32,636 nucleotides of DNA from Deltaproteobacteria bacterium (GTDB lineage: Bacteria > Myxococcota_A > UBA9160 > UBA4427). The notes under the pieces were generated by a model, which saw nothing but the letters and a program-made list of their open reading frames with translations, had not been told where the DNA came from and made no database searches. The position numbers and the translations under genes were made by a program. How positions within the stretch are numbered: position 1 is the first letter of the stretch; the number at the start of each line of letters is the position of its first letter. The stretch is taken from the NCBI GenBank assembly GCA_002709835.1, contig PAQX01000010.1, positions 1 to 32,636 of the forward strand. The letters run 5' to 3'. This document shows, piece after piece, positions 32,269 through 32,636 of this stretch.

Positions 32269-32636
32269 ATGCGATTCAACGGCGCACGGGTCAAGCTCAG
32301 CCGCCAGCTAGGCGTCGCGATCACGCCGAAGGCCCAGCGCCTGATGGAGCGTAAGGCGACGACCCTTCGCGGCCGCGCAGAGCGAAGGCTCTCGGACTAC
32401 GGCCTGCAACTGCTCGAGAAGCAGCGCCTTCGCTTCCAGTACAACGTGTCCGAGAAGCAGATGCGCCGGTACTTCAAGCGCGCGAGCCGACAGCCCGGAC
32501 GAACCGGCGAGAATCTGATTAGCCTGCTCGAGCGCCGCCTCGACGCCCTCGTCTACCGAAGCGGCTTCGTCGCCTCGATCTTCGCCGCGCGCCAGGTCGT
32601 GGCCCACGGCCACGTAGAGCTCAACGGCCGCCGCGT
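32269..32636 (+). CDS. rpsD: 30S ribosomal protein S4, 5' part (runs off the window), cysteine-free form
   Basis: 122 residues visible of about 200. ATG 32269 follows [30 protein letters not shown] is the N-terminal region; [32 protein letters not shown] and [44 protein letters not shown] include the S4 RNA-binding domain. The N-terminus has none of the four zinc-binding Cys found in zinc-type S4 proteins, and the linker is short. S4 binds 16S rRNA early in assembly of the small subunit. No alpha-operon neighbours lie upstream; the gene has its own promoter with a metal-regulator-type palindrome and a 125-base leader. Confidence 0.93.
   Translation, partial: [122 protein letters not shown]

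Noticed and set aside
1..32636. CRISPR arrays, tRNA or rRNA genes, insertion sequences and phage genes
   Set aside because: None seen by reading both strands: no regularly spaced repeats other than the 22-base array and the porin promoter ladder, no transposase or integrase motifs, no tRNA-like cloverleaf noticed.

Overview
The window is high-GC bacterial DNA (roughly two thirds G+C by eye) with tightly packed genes, many 4-base start/stop overlaps and good Shine-Dalgarno sites. Outer-membrane porin, lipoprotein cytochromes and periplasmic enzymes point to a Gram-negative cell. The density of short-chain dehydrogenases (SDRs), luciferase-like monooxygenases (LLMs), CaiB-type CoA-transferases, DUF1214, DUF2889 and DUF3604 proteins resembles uncultivated, metabolically broad former-deltaproteobacterial lineages (Myxococcota or Binatota-like). 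That placement is inference only; no rRNA or tRNA gene was seen.

Layout. 1-2.8 kb: an aldo/keto reductase (cut by the window edge), an SsuD-like LLM and a Gfo/Idh/MocA dehydrogenase in one operon. 2.8-4.2 kb (minus strand): a PLP-dependent cysteine synthase fused to a rhodanese domain. It is interrupted by one in-frame TGA with a hairpin just behind it and is best read as a selenoprotein; a standard annotation would split it in two. 4.4-16.8 kb: a catabolic block with a Baeyer-Villiger-type flavoprotein, five SDRs counting one that lacks its catalytic residues, a DUF1214 protein, another LLM, a VOC protein, a CoA-transferase, a double-hotdog thioesterase and a carotenoid-cleavage-type oxygenase. 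It is dotted with gene remnants (a CoA-transferase tail, an LLM tail, a frameshifted GST-like gene). 17-19.8 kb: a DUF2889 protein, then an OprO/OprP-type porin behind a Pho-box-like ladder of direct repeats and followed by a clear terminator. 19.9-22.6 kb: a DUF3604 lipoprotein and, divergently, a GFA-fold protein.

22.9-28.2 kb is the most coherent pathway. A minus-strand operon carries a cytochrome P450, then the large subunit, MauE-like, MauD-like and small subunit of a tryptophan tryptophylquinone (TTQ) amine dehydrogenase, then a small periplasmic cytochrome c. The gene order and the 14-cysteine small subunit match aromatic amine dehydrogenase (aauBEDA plus orf-2) better than methylamine dehydrogenase. 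A lipoprotein cytochrome c is convergent with it and may take its electrons.

28.4-31.6 kb: an SDR, a seven-helix membrane protein, a second SDR and a convergent PaaI-type thioesterase. 31.8-32.6 kb: a 68-residue protein with its own terminator, then the 5' part of rpsD (ribosomal protein S4) in a cysteine-free form. Its promoter is covered by a perfect 9-1-9 Fur/Zur-type palindrome, suggesting metal control of an alternative S4.
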